This document shows, piece after piece, positions 1 through 6,020 of a stretch of 14,413 nucleotides of DNA (the stretch's first letter is position 1; every line of letters begins with the position of its first letter). The stretch covers positions 1 to 14,413 of the forward strand of contig WAQS01000302.1 of assembly GCA_015520115.1 (NCBI GenBank). Direction: 5' to 3'. A program made the position numbers and the translations under genes. The notes under the pieces are model-generated. The model made no database searches and was not told where the DNA came from. It was given only the letters and a program-made list of their open reading frames with translations. This DNA is from Ferroglobus sp. GTDB lineage: Archaea; Halobacteriota; Archaeoglobi; Archaeoglobales; Archaeoglobaceae.

Positions 1-476
1 GGAGGAGTAATTCCCAAAGGAAGTAGGAGTAAATTCTCGGAGTTTATGCTCTCAACGAAGAATTTTCCAGCAAAAAATATTGGAGCTATGAGAATATTCT
101 TCTCTCCGAATCTAAGGAAAGGTATGACCAAGAGGCTCGCCACTCCAAGGAAGTGAAGAATTCCGAAGTATATCGTCCCCTCCTCAAGAAAGAGCTTGGT
201 GAAGATCGTTATCACCAAACCCAAACCGAAGAGCTTAGCGAAACGCTTGAAAAATTTTGTGTAGTTCCACTTGAAGTGAGAGAGCCATATAGATACTCCA
301 GAGATGAAAACAAACATCGAGGCGGTTAGTAAGGCGAAAGCCCTCCAAAATCGTTCAAAGTCGTTGTATCCCGCGAAGTACTGCAAATCGGTCACAAAGT
401 TGGAAATCAGCATCATTATGAGCGCTACTCCCCTAAAAAAGTCCACTTCAACGTATCTCAACTTTCGAGCACTCAT
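1..476 (-). CDS. DUF1624-type membrane protein (heparan-alpha-glucosaminide N-acetyltransferase-like), N-terminal part
   Basis: Partial gene: the first 158 codons read leftward from ATG at 474-476 and run off the window edge without a stop. The translation starts MSARKLRYVEVDFFRGVALI and shows the features of the DUF1624/HGSNAT-catalytic group: a charged Arg-x-x-Glu-x-Asp-x-x-Arg-Gly start leading into the first membrane helix, an Asn-Phe after it, then FVFISGVSIWLS in the second helix and FGILHFLG in the fourth. At least four hydrophobic segments are visible (about residues 14-32, 46-66, 83-98, 103-121). Such proteins sit in the cytoplasmic membrane and are thought to move acyl groups; the archaeal substrate is unknown. 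The gene is divergent from the MoaD-MoeA fusion, with 79 bases between starts. TTTTAAAG on the minus strand (about 500-507) lies about 28 bases before the ATG, fitting a leaderless transcript. Family call is from remembered motifs. Confidence 0.8.
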   Translation of the reverse strand, partial: MSARKLRYVEVDFFRGVALIMMLISNFVTDLQYFAGYNDFERFWRAFALLTASMFVFISGVSIWLSHFKWNYTKFFKRFAKLFGLGLVITIFTKLFLEEGTIYFGILHFLGVASLLVIPFLRFGEKNILIAPIFFAGKFFVESINSENLLLLPLGITP

Positions 477-555
477 TCTCAAAGCAGAACCGACTGTTAC
501 TTTAAAACATTTACGAGAGAAAGGTTATTTAGTCTCCTTCAATGAAAACTTGCTC
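477..555. promoter_or_regulatory. Divergent promoter region, two leaderless-type TATA elements
   Basis: This 79-base spacer separates the DUF1624-type gene (minus) from the MoaD-MoeA gene (plus). On the minus strand TTTTAAAG (about 500-507) is about 28 bases from the ATG ending at 476. On the plus strand GGTTATTTA (523-531), preceded by a purine-rich GAGAGAAA, is about 28 bases from the ATG at 556. Neither start has a convincing Shine-Dalgarno sequence, so leaderless transcription of both genes is likely. These are inspection-level calls. Confidence 0.4.
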
Positions 556-1959
556 ATGGTTAGGGTAAAGCTCTTCGCAAACTTTAGGGAGGTTGTGGGA
601 AAGAAGGAGGTAGAAGTTGAAGCTAAAAATCTCAACGATCTTCTTGAAAAGCTTTCTCAGGATTACCCGGAAATTAAAAAGCTTTACGATTACATGATCG
701 TCGTCGTAAACGGAAAAATTGTGAAGGAGAACGTTGAGCTGAGAGATGATGACGTCGTTGCTTTAATGCCCCCCGTCAGCGGAGGGGAACTTTTTTCGGA
801 GTTAACTCCGGTAAAAGAGGCTCAGAAGATTTTTCTTAACAATATCGAGGAAATTTCATCTGAGAAAGTTCCGCTGGAAGAAGCTTTTATGAGGGTAGCG
901 GCTGAAGACCTAAAAGCTGAGATAGACATTCCCCACTACAACAGAGCTGCAATGGACGGTTTCGCTGTTGTAAGCGAAGCTGTAAGAAAAGCGAGTAGAA
1001 GTAGTCCAGTTATTCTGAAAAAAGCCGATTTCGTTGATTTTGAACATGCTAAATGGGTACACACCGGCGATGCTTTGCCAGAAAATGCCGATGCGGTTGT
1101 TAAAGCTGAGGATGCTGAGGAGCTTGGAGAGTTCGTGGCGATCTATAAGGCTGTGAGAAGATTCGAGAACGTGGGATTGAAGGGGGAAGATGTTAGAAAG
1201 GGGGAGGTTATTGTTGAGAAGGGGGAAATTCTGAAGCCGCAACACCTCTCTCTTCTGAGAAGTGCAGGAGTCGAAGAGATAAAAGTTTTCAAAAAGCCGA
1301 AAATTCTTGTGGTTCCCACGGGAGACGAGCTTCTTTCTCCGAAAAGTCAGCTCGTCGAGGGGAAAGTTTACGAGAGCAACAGCATTCTCGTAGGAGGGTT
1401 GGCAAGGTTGTGGGGATGTGATGTCGATACAAGAGGAATCGTGAGAGATAGCGAAAAAGACCTCAGAAGAATTTTCGAAAATATCGACAACTACAACATT
1501 TTGATCACGCTCGGAGGGACCTCCGTTGGCAAGAGGGATTACATGTACAAAGTTCTTGATGAAATCGGAGAAGTTCTGTTCAGAGGAGTCGCTCTTCGAC
1601 CAGGGAAACCTACAATAGCTGCTTTGGTAAACGAAAAACCAGTTTTAGCCCTCCCCGGATTCCCTGCAGCCTGCTTTGCCTCAGCTTACCTATTCCTCAA
1701 ACCAGCTGTGGAGAAAATGCTCGGAATGAAGGGAGAGGAGGGATTTAAAGTAGTGCTTGAGGATAAGATTTACTCGAAGGTAGGTTTCACGAGCTTCGTC
1801 AGACTGAAGGTAAGTTTCCCGGAAATGAAGGCGAAAGTTATATCCTCCTACGGCTCCGGGATTTTGTCTTCCATAACGAAAGCTAACGCTTATACGCTCG
1901 TTGAAGAGAACGTTGAAGTCGTGGAGAAAGGGGAAGCAGTAGTTGCCTACAGAATTTAG
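556..1959 (+). CDS. MoaD-MoeA fusion, molybdopterin cofactor biosynthesis
   Basis: 467 residues. Residues 1-77 are a MoaD-like ubiquitin-fold sulfur carrier (MVRVKLFANFREVV start, VVNGK at 51-55, ending PPVSGG with Gly76-Gly77). Residues 78-467 are a complete MoeA: the NRAAMDGFAV motif at 129-138, HTGDALPENADAVVKAEDAE at 169-188, the MoCF-like domain LGGTSVGKRDYM at 319-330, RPGKP at 348-352, LPGFPAA at 366-372, and a C-terminal domain. MoaD normally carries sulfur as a thiocarboxylate on its free C-terminal glycine; MoeA inserts Mo or W into adenylylated molybdopterin. I chose ATG 556: the frame stays open back to 304, but that stretch lies antisense to the real membrane-protein gene and does not look like MoaD. 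No stop, frameshift or alternative start codon lies at the junction, so the fusion is as read. GGAGGGG at the junction (781-787) encodes Gly-Gly and also resembles a Shine-Dalgarno, perhaps a relic of two genes. Confidence 0.93.
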   Translation: MVRVKLFANFREVVGKKEVEVEAKNLNDLLEKLSQDYPEIKKLYDYMIVVVNGKIVKENVELRDDDVVALMPPVSGGELFSELTPVKEAQKIFLNNIEEISSEKVPLEEAFMRVAAEDLKAEIDIPHYNRAAMDGFAVVSEAVRKASRSSPVILKKADFVDFEHAKWVHTGDALPENADAVVKAEDAEELGEFVAIYKAVRRFENVGLKGEDVRKGEVIVEKGEILKPQHLSLLRSAGVEEIKVFKKPKILVVPTGDELLSPKSQLVEGKVYESNSILVGGLARLWGCDVDTRGIVRDSEKDLRRIFENIDNYNILITLGGTSVGKRDYMYKVLDEIGEVLFRGVALRPGKPTIAALVNEKPVLALPGFPAACFASAYLFLKPAVEKMLGMKGEEGFKVVLEDKIYSKVGFTSFVRLKVSFPEMKAKVISSYGSGILSSITKANAYTLVEENVEVVEKGEAVVAYRI

Positions 1960-2002
1960 ACTTGTGAAAGCAAAGAAGTCTTCTGGGGATGATATTTTTC
2001 AT
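1958..2002 (+). terminator. Possible terminator after the MoaD-MoeA gene
   Basis: A 6-bp perfect inverted repeat, AGACTT (1958-1963) and AAGTCT (1976-1981), starts within the stop codon and is followed by a short T-run (about 1995-1999). Archaeal termination depends mainly on T-rich stretches, so this is only a weak candidate. Nothing else is recognisable in 1960-2093. Confidence 0.25.
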
Positions 2003-2093
2003 GACCGGTGCGCCCTTTTATTTCGTACCCGTTCAGGGTTAATTACACATCGCAACTTTCGATAATTTTTGCTATAATCTTAATCACCTCTCT

Positions 2094-2462
2094 TCAAACA
2101 CCTTTTGATGAATTTAGCATAGCTTTAGCTATTTTCAGCGTTACATTCTCTTCTATCCACGCTGCTATTACGATTAAGAGTATTGAGATCAGGACCATTG
2201 TTAGATACTCTCTGATGTCCTCTTTTGTCAGAATTTACTCTTTTCTGCCTGCTAAATAACGAACGATTTCGTAAGGAATCTTAAAACCTGCTGCTCCTGC
2301 TATGATTATTGCGGGGATTTCGAAGATGTCATGTGGAATTACAAGAAGCACAACAATTAGACTATCTTCCGCAAAAGCCATCATTGCTCCAAAATAAAAG
2401 CTATTCATTATAAGATTCGTAAAAGTTGACGCTCCACAACAACAGTTGCTTTCAATAAAAGT
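2094..2462 (-). pseudogene. SpoIIM-like (DUF95) membrane protein remnant
   Basis: The minus strand from 2462 reads through FGAMMAFAEDSLIVVLLVIP and PHDIFEIPAIIIAGAAGFKI, ending a first open block in YLAGRKE, then TAA (2235-2237). In the same frame it continues ILTKEDIREYLTMVLISILL, IVIAAWIEENVTLK and a TGA at 2094-2096. The Pro-His-(Gly/Asp)-Ile-x-Glu-Ile-Pro-Ala motif followed by a glycine-rich helix is the hallmark of SpoIIM-family membrane proteins, which usually have about 170-200 residues. Here the N-terminal half is absent: a stop (2463-2465) lies just upstream and the first possible ATG is at 2406-2408. Continuation of sensible sequence on both sides of the TAA in one frame argues for a nonsense mutation in a decaying gene rather than a natural end. 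It lies directly downstream of bpsA on the same strand. What it did is not clear; archaeal relatives have no assigned role I can name. Confidence 0.7.
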
Positions 2463-2500
2463 TTAGTTTTATAGTGAAAATTAATCAGAGTTTTTCAGGT

Positions 2501-2519
2501 AAATTAAAAAACAAAACTG
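2501..2519 (-). terminator. T-rich terminator after bpsA
   Basis: Immediately after the bpsA stop the minus strand reads CAGTTTTGTTTTTTAATTT. Two T-runs separated by one G, without an obvious stem, match the T-tract terminators used by archaeal RNA polymerase. Confidence 0.5.
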
Positions 2520-2520
2520 A

Positions 2521-3555
2521 CTAATCCGCTCCGTAGGGAGTTGCCCAGCTTTCGTTGTCTCTATACACCGCTTCGTCTATTATCATCTCTCCCTCAACTA
2601 ACGGCTTAGGCTCCTTTACTGCTTCTATCCTGTAAAGGGTGGATTTGTACCAGTCGTAGTCAATCTTAGCTCCAAGCTTTTCGACTATTGGCAACTTTTC
2701 CTGGAACCTGAAGAAGTTCTTCTCCTCCTGCGGATAAACGCTGAACTTCCTTCTCATATCCGTTATTATGAACCCCATGTCGTGTATCATCTTTTGTATT
2801 TCGTACCACTTCTTTCTTGAAGCTTCGAGAGTCGTTATGCCGAAGTATCCGGAACAACCGGGACCTTTTAATGTTGACACTCCCCTTGAAAGGAACAGCT
2901 TCAGTCCCGGAATAGTCTCGACAGGGTCGGTCACGAAAACATCAAATTTTTTCTTTAGCTCTTCGGGGAAAGCTTGCTGCACATCGTAAACCATCGCCTC
3001 GATCGGAAGTGAATATTCTTCAGCAACTTTGTTAATGAAATTGATAAGTCTCTCATCTATATCGACAACGAATATTTTCTCGGGCATTCCCGTCAAAGCT
3101 GCAGCTATGCTGAACAGATCGTCATCTCCAACAACGAATATTCTGCTTTTAAGTAAATCTCCTCGTTCGTAGACGAATTCTACCCTCCTTATAACCCCTT
3201 CTGGGCTTATATAGCCTTGATCGTACTCCTCCACGGTTTCGGGACGATCTTTGGCAATCTCCAAATACTTCCCGAGGACCTCTTTGAAAAAGTCGTGGAT
3301 TTTCATTCCAGTATAGCCGCAGTAGACACAGGAGACATCGAAGTATTTTGCCCCAAGCTTTTCAGCCACCTCCCTCCCCTTCTCGGTTAACCTAACCTTT
3401 CCATCTGAGATCCGAATAATTTCTCCTTCTTCCATTTCCTGCAAGAGCTGGAAGAATTCTGGGAGAGAGGCGTCTTGCAAATCTATTAACTTGTAAACTG
3501 AAAGTTCTCCTCCAGCCAAAGCCTGTAAAATTTGTTTCCTAATTCTCTCCATCAT
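2521..3555 (-). CDS. bpsA: Branched-chain polyamine synthase (N4-bis(aminopropyl)spermidine synthase)
   Basis: 344 residues, full length for the DUF43/BpsA family. The enzyme transfers aminopropyl groups from decarboxylated S-adenosylmethionine to the internal nitrogen of spermidine, making quaternary branched polyamines that stabilise nucleic acids at high temperature. Residues 1-70 form a winged-helix-like domain (ISDGKVRLTEKGREVAEKLG); Cys76-x2-Cys79 follows; the Rossmann-like catalytic domain has FVVGDDDLFSIA (Gly-Asp-Asp-Asp 143-146), VVDIDERL (163-170), TDPVET (209-214) and TLKGPGCSGYFGIT (228-241). The acidic triplet is the known catalytic and substrate-binding region. As I remember it the corresponding loop often reads DPPET, so Val212 may be a local variant. 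Two ATGs in tandem (3555, 3552) are possible starts. The Shine-Dalgarno AGGGGAT lies within the end of the upstream AdoMet decarboxylase gene and only 2 bases separate the genes, so they form one operon that makes the aminopropyl donor and uses it. Confidence 0.93.
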   Translation of the reverse strand: MMERIRKQILQALAGGELSVYKLIDLQDASLPEFFQLLQEMEEGEIIRISDGKVRLTEKGREVAEKLGAKYFDVSCVYCGYTGMKIHDFFKEVLGKYLEIAKDRPETVEEYDQGYISPEGVIRRVEFVYERGDLLKSRIFVVGDDDLFSIAAALTGMPEKIFVVDIDERLINFINKVAEEYSLPIEAMVYDVQQAFPEELKKKFDVFVTDPVETIPGLKLFLSRGVSTLKGPGCSGYFGITTLEASRKKWYEIQKMIHDMGFIITDMRRKFSVYPQEEKNFFRFQEKLPIVEKLGAKIDYDWYKSTLYRIEAVKEPKPLVEGEMIIDEAVYRDNESWATPYGAD

Positions 3556-3557
3556 CT

Positions 3558-3896
3558 TTATCCCCTGTCCAAAACGAAGTGTCTGTAAGATTTGGGTTTA
3601 AACTTCTGCAAAAACAACTCAAAAGCTTTGTCCGTCTTTCTTGTGTCGCCACAGGTGAAGATGTCCAAGTTCACAAGCTCGTATTCTGGCCAAGTGTGTA
3701 TCGAAATGTGGCTTTCAGAAATCAAAACAACGCCCGTAACCCCATAAGGTTCGAACTGTTTATAGTGAGAGCTTACTTTCGTCAGTTTAGCCTCCTCCAC
3801 TACGCTCTCCACTATTTCCCTCACCGTACTCTCATATGAAATCAGCTCCTTTGGAACTCCATACAGTTCCGCTATTATATGCTTTCCTACGATCAT
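3558..3896 (-). CDS. speH: S-adenosylmethionine decarboxylase proenzyme (pyruvoyl type)
   Basis: 112 residues, the usual size of the short prokaryotic class. It decarboxylates AdoMet to give the aminopropyl donor for polyamine synthesis. The proenzyme self-cleaves between Glu61 and Ser62 in ISESHISIHTWPE; Ser62 becomes the pyruvoyl cofactor. His67 and Cys82 (FTCGDT) match the processing and catalytic residues known in the Thermotoga maritima enzyme (Ser63, His68, Cys83), with an offset of one. I chose ATG 3896 over the in-frame GTG at 3905 because GGAGG on the minus strand is about 9 bases before the ATG but abuts the GTG. It is the first gene of an operon with bpsA. Confidence 0.95.
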   Translation of the reverse strand: MIVGKHIIAELYGVPKELISYESTVREIVESVVEEAKLTKVSSHYKQFEPYGVTGVVLISESHISIHTWPEYELVNLDIFTCGDTRKTDKAFELFLQKFKPKSYRHFVLDRG

Positions 3897-3980
3897 CGCA
3901 ATCACCCTCCATATTCACCACCCGCAATAGCATTAAATGAGCAAAGCTTTCTGATGACTGAAAATCTGGTAAAAGGTATT

Positions 3981-3999
3981 GATTTTTAAATCTTTCGCA
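3981..3999 (-). promoter_or_regulatory. Probable promoter of the speH-bpsA operon
   Basis: On the minus strand CGAAAGATTTAAAAATC combines a BRE-like purine box with a good archaeal TATA element (TTTAAAAA). Transcription would start near 3957-3963, leaving a leader of about 60 bases that carries the GGAGG ribosome-binding site of speH. Inspection-level call. Confidence 0.45.
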
Positions 4000-4027
4000 G
4001 AAATCTTCAAAGCGGACACTCCTTTTT

Positions 4028-4058
4028 AAAAACGGAAAGAAAATTATCTTCCGTTTTT
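4028..4058. terminator. 10-bp stem-loop in the cbiA-speH spacer
   Basis: AAAAACGGAA (4028-4037) and TTCCGTTTTT (4049-4058) form a perfect 10-bp inverted repeat around an 11-base loop, ending in five Ts on either strand. It lies about 100 bases downstream of the cbiA stop and upstream of the speH promoter. It could terminate cbiA transcription or be an operator; the sequence does not decide. Confidence 0.45.
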
Positions 4059-4119
4059 GAATTTTTCTGGAAATCTCCGAATTTTTCTGACTAAATCTGG
4101 ACTTTAGCGGAATTTTCTG
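4059..4119. repeat. Three short direct repeats GAATTTTTCTG
   Basis: GAATTTTTCTG occurs at 4059-4069 and 4079-4089, and with one T fewer (GAATTTTCTG) at 4110-4119. Start-to-start spacings are 20 and 31 bases, close to whole helical turns. They lie between the cbiA stop and the stem-loop. They may be protein-binding sites, or chance repeats in AT-rich DNA. The rest of the 3897-4160 spacer shows no gene. Confidence 0.5.
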
Positions 4120-4160
4120 AAAAGTAGCTGTAAAAATTAGTATCTTCCTTTAAAATAATT

Positions 4161-5441
4161 TTAATTAACTCTCTTCTCGAAAAATTCAGCCAGCTTCAGC
4201 TTCGTTGAATAGAAGTGCAGATGGGTGTAACTTCCTAAAATGTTGCCGGATACAGCTCCATCGAAGCCATCGACTATGCCTTTTCCGTCGATTCTGAAAG
4301 CGTATCTGACATCATCATCGGGAATTGCGTAGCTGTAATGAAATTCGTGTCCCTTAAAGCTTTTAGCAAAAAAGGGATTGTCTCTCACAACTTCTCCCCT
4401 AACGTAACCAAGAGCTTGGAGTTTTTTCGTAAAAACTATGTCTATGTCCAGAAAAGACGAGCACTTAATCACTCCAGTCTCTGTTTCAATTTTCCTTGAA
4501 AGAAACATCAATCCTCCGCATTCTCCGAAAACCGGCTGATCCTCGTACTTCCTTCTAAATTCTCTCGCAAAAGATTCTATTTCTGGGTAAAGCTCTGGAT
4601 ACCCTCCTCCAAAGTAGTAAGCATCGCAATACGGAAGCTCGTTGTTGAGGGGGGAGAAGAAAATTAACTTAGCATCCCTTCTCAGAACTCTGAGGTTGTC
4701 CTCGTAGTAGAAGGCGAAAGCCGCATCGAAGGGTATACCAATCGTGAATTTTTGGTTTTCCTCCCATTTTTCCTCTTCGGCTTCCACCTCTTTGGACAGC
4801 TCGATTATTTTGTCTATATTCAAGTAACTTTCAGCAATTTCGGCAGCTTTCTTCCAGTCAAACCTGCTTTCCACTCCGAGTTTCAAGCCAAGGTGTCTGC
4901 TTTCAACTTCCAAGTCTCTCACTTTCGGAATAAAACCCAAGACTTCAGTTTCCCCTTCAAAAACCCTCTTCAGTTTTTGGTAAAAAGTAGAAGAGACAGA
5001 GTTGAAAACAACTCCGGCAATATTGACATCTTCAAAATCCCTAAATCCTCTAAAAAGGGCTAAAGCTGAATAGGACATACCATTTGGATTTATAACAAGA
5101 ATTACGGGAAGTCTCAAGATTTTAGACACATGCGCCGTAGATGAGAAGCTGCTCATGTTATAGCCATCGTAAAGTCCCATAACTCCCTCAACAACTCCGA
5201 AGTCCGCATTATGCATCCAATGTTTAAAGGATCTAACAACTCCATCCTCACCCATCATGAACGGATCAAGGTTGACAGCCTTCCTCTCAAATTCGTAGTG
5301 GGTCGGATCGATATAATCTGGACCTACTTTAAACGGCTGAATTCTGTAACCTCTCTTTTTTAAAGCTGAGGTGATGAGAAGCGAGACCGTCGTTTTCCCG
5401 GCTCCGCTGTGGGTTGAAGCGACTACCACCGCTTTCGGCAT
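4161..5441 (-). CDS. cbiA: Cobyrinic acid a,c-diamide synthase
   Basis: 426 residues, typical for CbiA/CobB. It amidates the a and c acetate side chains of cobyrinic acid with glutamine and ATP during cobamide synthesis. N-terminal dethiobiotin-synthetase-like ATPase domain: P-loop ASTHSGAGKTT (8-18), KVGPDYIDPTHY (38-49), EGVMGLYDG (85-93), VINPNGMSYSA (116-126). C-terminal type-1 glutamine amidotransferase domain: FGGGYPELYP (277-286), the nucleophile Cys308 in GECGGLMFLS, KGHEFHYS (363-370) and His407 in SYTHLHF. Start chosen at ATG 5441 rather than TTG three bases earlier. In methanogens a close paralogue, CfbB, amidates Ni-sirohydrochlorin for F430; sequence alone cannot fully exclude that, but with no F430 or Mcr genes here the cobamide role is preferred. 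It lies 24 bases after the small Cys-rich gene 5466-5591 and may be co-transcribed with it. Confidence 0.9.
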   Translation of the reverse strand: MPKAVVVASTHSGAGKTTVSLLITSALKKRGYRIQPFKVGPDYIDPTHYEFERKAVNLDPFMMGEDGVVRSFKHWMHNADFGVVEGVMGLYDGYNMSSFSSTAHVSKILRLPVILVINPNGMSYSALALFRGFRDFEDVNIAGVVFNSVSSTFYQKLKRVFEGETEVLGFIPKVRDLEVESRHLGLKLGVESRFDWKKAAEIAESYLNIDKIIELSKEVEAEEEKWEENQKFTIGIPFDAAFAFYYEDNLRVLRRDAKLIFFSPLNNELPYCDAYYFGGGYPELYPEIESFAREFRRKYEDQPVFGECGGLMFLSRKIETETGVIKCSSFLDIDIVFTKKLQALGYVRGEVVRDNPFFAKSFKGHEFHYSYAIPDDDVRYAFRIDGKGIVDGFDGAVSGNILGSYTHLHFYSTKLKLAEFFEKRVN

Positions 5442-5465
5442 CAAGTCAAGTTTTCCTCAAATAAA

Positions 5466-5591
5466 TTAAACTTTCTTTCTGTTCTTCCTCCAGATGCAGT
5501 AACCCCTGTATTCGCAAATTCTTCCACGCCAGTACTTGCAGTTAGCGTTGATGCAGATGCTCTCGTATTCCGGGATGTTTCCGGCGACCAT
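5466..5591 (-). CDS. Small Cys-rich protein, 41 residues, unknown function
   Basis: A short frame from ATG 5591 to TAA 5466-5468. The product starts MVAGNIPEYESICINANC, has four cysteines (13, 18, 26, 32) spaced x4, x7 and x5, several aromatics between them (CKYWRGRICEYRGYCIW), and a basic tail ending RKKV. Four regularly spaced cysteines in so short a protein suggest a bound metal ion, zinc or iron. I do not recognise the family. Support for its being real: clean codon use, dense Cys/aromatic content, and a TATA-like TTTAATG about 29 bases before the ATG on the minus strand (5617-5623) behind an A-rich BRE-like stretch, fitting a leaderless gene. It is 24 bases from cbiA on the same strand and faces the palindrome array and winged-helix regulator across 116 bases, so it may be under that regulator's control. 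Confidence 0.6.
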   Translation of the reverse strand: MVAGNIPEYESICINANCKYWRGRICEYRGYCIWRKNRKKV

Positions 5592-5633
5592 ATTAAAAAT
5601 TCTATCAATCTGTTTTCATTAAATTTTCTATAT

Positions 5634-5707
5634 GTTTACTTTTTGTAAACATGTTTACTAAAACTCAACATCTGTTTAAGTTTTTACAGATTGTAAACAA
5701 GTTTACA
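5634..5707. promoter_or_regulatory. Cluster of GTTTAC/GTAAAC palindromes, probable operator array
   Basis: Five GTTTAC or GTAAAC half-sites lie in 74 bases: 5634-5639, 5645-5650, 5653-5658, 5693-5698 and 5701-5706. They make a 6-bp inverted repeat with 5-base spacer (5634-5650), a perfect 14-bp palindrome GTAAACATGTTTAC (5645-5658), and TGTAAACAAGTTTACA (5692-5707), which has 7-bp arms and ends one base before the regulator ATG. A weaker inverted repeat, TCTGT...ACAGA (5671-5690), spans the TATA-like TTTAAG. Centres are near 5642, 5651.5, 5680.5 and 5699.5, separated by about one, three and two helical turns. The layout suggests cooperative binding of the downstream winged-helix protein to its own promoter and perhaps to the divergent small gene. 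Confidence 0.75.
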
Positions 5708-5974
5708 ATGGAGAAACTTCGAAAAATTTTGAAGCCATCAAATCTCAAGATACTGTTTCTGCTCGAAAGCGGAGAAAAAAGATGGAGCGATCTCGAAAAA
5801 GTCATGAACAAGAAGCAGGTAAGTGAGTCTTTAAAGGAGTTGATGGGACTCAAACTTGTCAGAGCGGAGGAAAGAAAGAGGGGTCTTCAAACGTACAAAG
5901 TATACAGCCTAACGAAGAAAGGAAAAGCTCTTGTTAAAGAGATGAGAAGAATTCAAAAAATCCTTGAGGAATGA
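5708..5974 (+). CDS. Small winged-helix transcriptional regulator, probably autoregulated
   Basis: 88 residues. The fold is visible as helices around residues 11-20 (SNLKILFLLE), 26-33, a recognition helix near 35-48 (KKQVSESLKELMGL) and a wing with KRGLQTYKVYSLTKKGKALV (58-77), followed by a short C-terminal helix. This is a single winged helix-turn-helix domain of the broad MarR/PadR/HxlR kind; there is no sensor domain and no cysteine, so a ligand cannot be named. I chose ATG 5708, not the in-frame ATG at 5651: the upstream 57 bases are the palindrome array, and 5708 begins a compact domain with a TATA-like element about 30 bases before it. The siroheme-type gene follows 46 bases downstream on the same strand. 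Confidence 0.85.
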   Translation: MEKLRKILKPSNLKILFLLESGEKRWSDLEKVMNKKQVSESLKELMGLKLVRAEERKRGLQTYKVYSLTKKGKALVKEMRRIQKILEE

Positions 5975-5988
5975 AGATTTTAGGGTAT

Positions 5989-5999
5989 ACCTATATTTC
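5989..5999 (+). promoter_or_regulatory. TATA-like element of the siroheme-type gene
   Basis: CTATATTT at 5991-5998 is centred about 26 bases before the GTG at 6021, with no Shine-Dalgarno between. This fits a leaderless gene with its own promoter, although read-through from the regulator gene is also possible. Confidence 0.4.
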
Positions 6000-6020
6000 A
6001 TTATAGTTTAAAGTTTTAGT

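Noticed and set aside
304..555. In-frame extension of 84 codons before the MoaD domain
   Set aside because: It is antisense to the DUF1624-type gene over most of its length, has no MoaD or other recognisable features, and the TATA-like element and ATG at 556 give a proper MoaD start.
2008..2259. Plus-strand hydrophobic open frame of 83 codons
   Set aside because: It is the antisense of the SpoIIM-like remnant, whose minus-strand translation carries clear family motifs.
4161..5441. CfbB (Ni-sirohydrochlorin a,c-diamide synthase) instead of CbiA
   Set aside because: Sequence motifs are shared, but no F430 or methyl-coenzyme M reductase gene is present here and Archaeoglobales commonly make cobamides; left as an alternative only.
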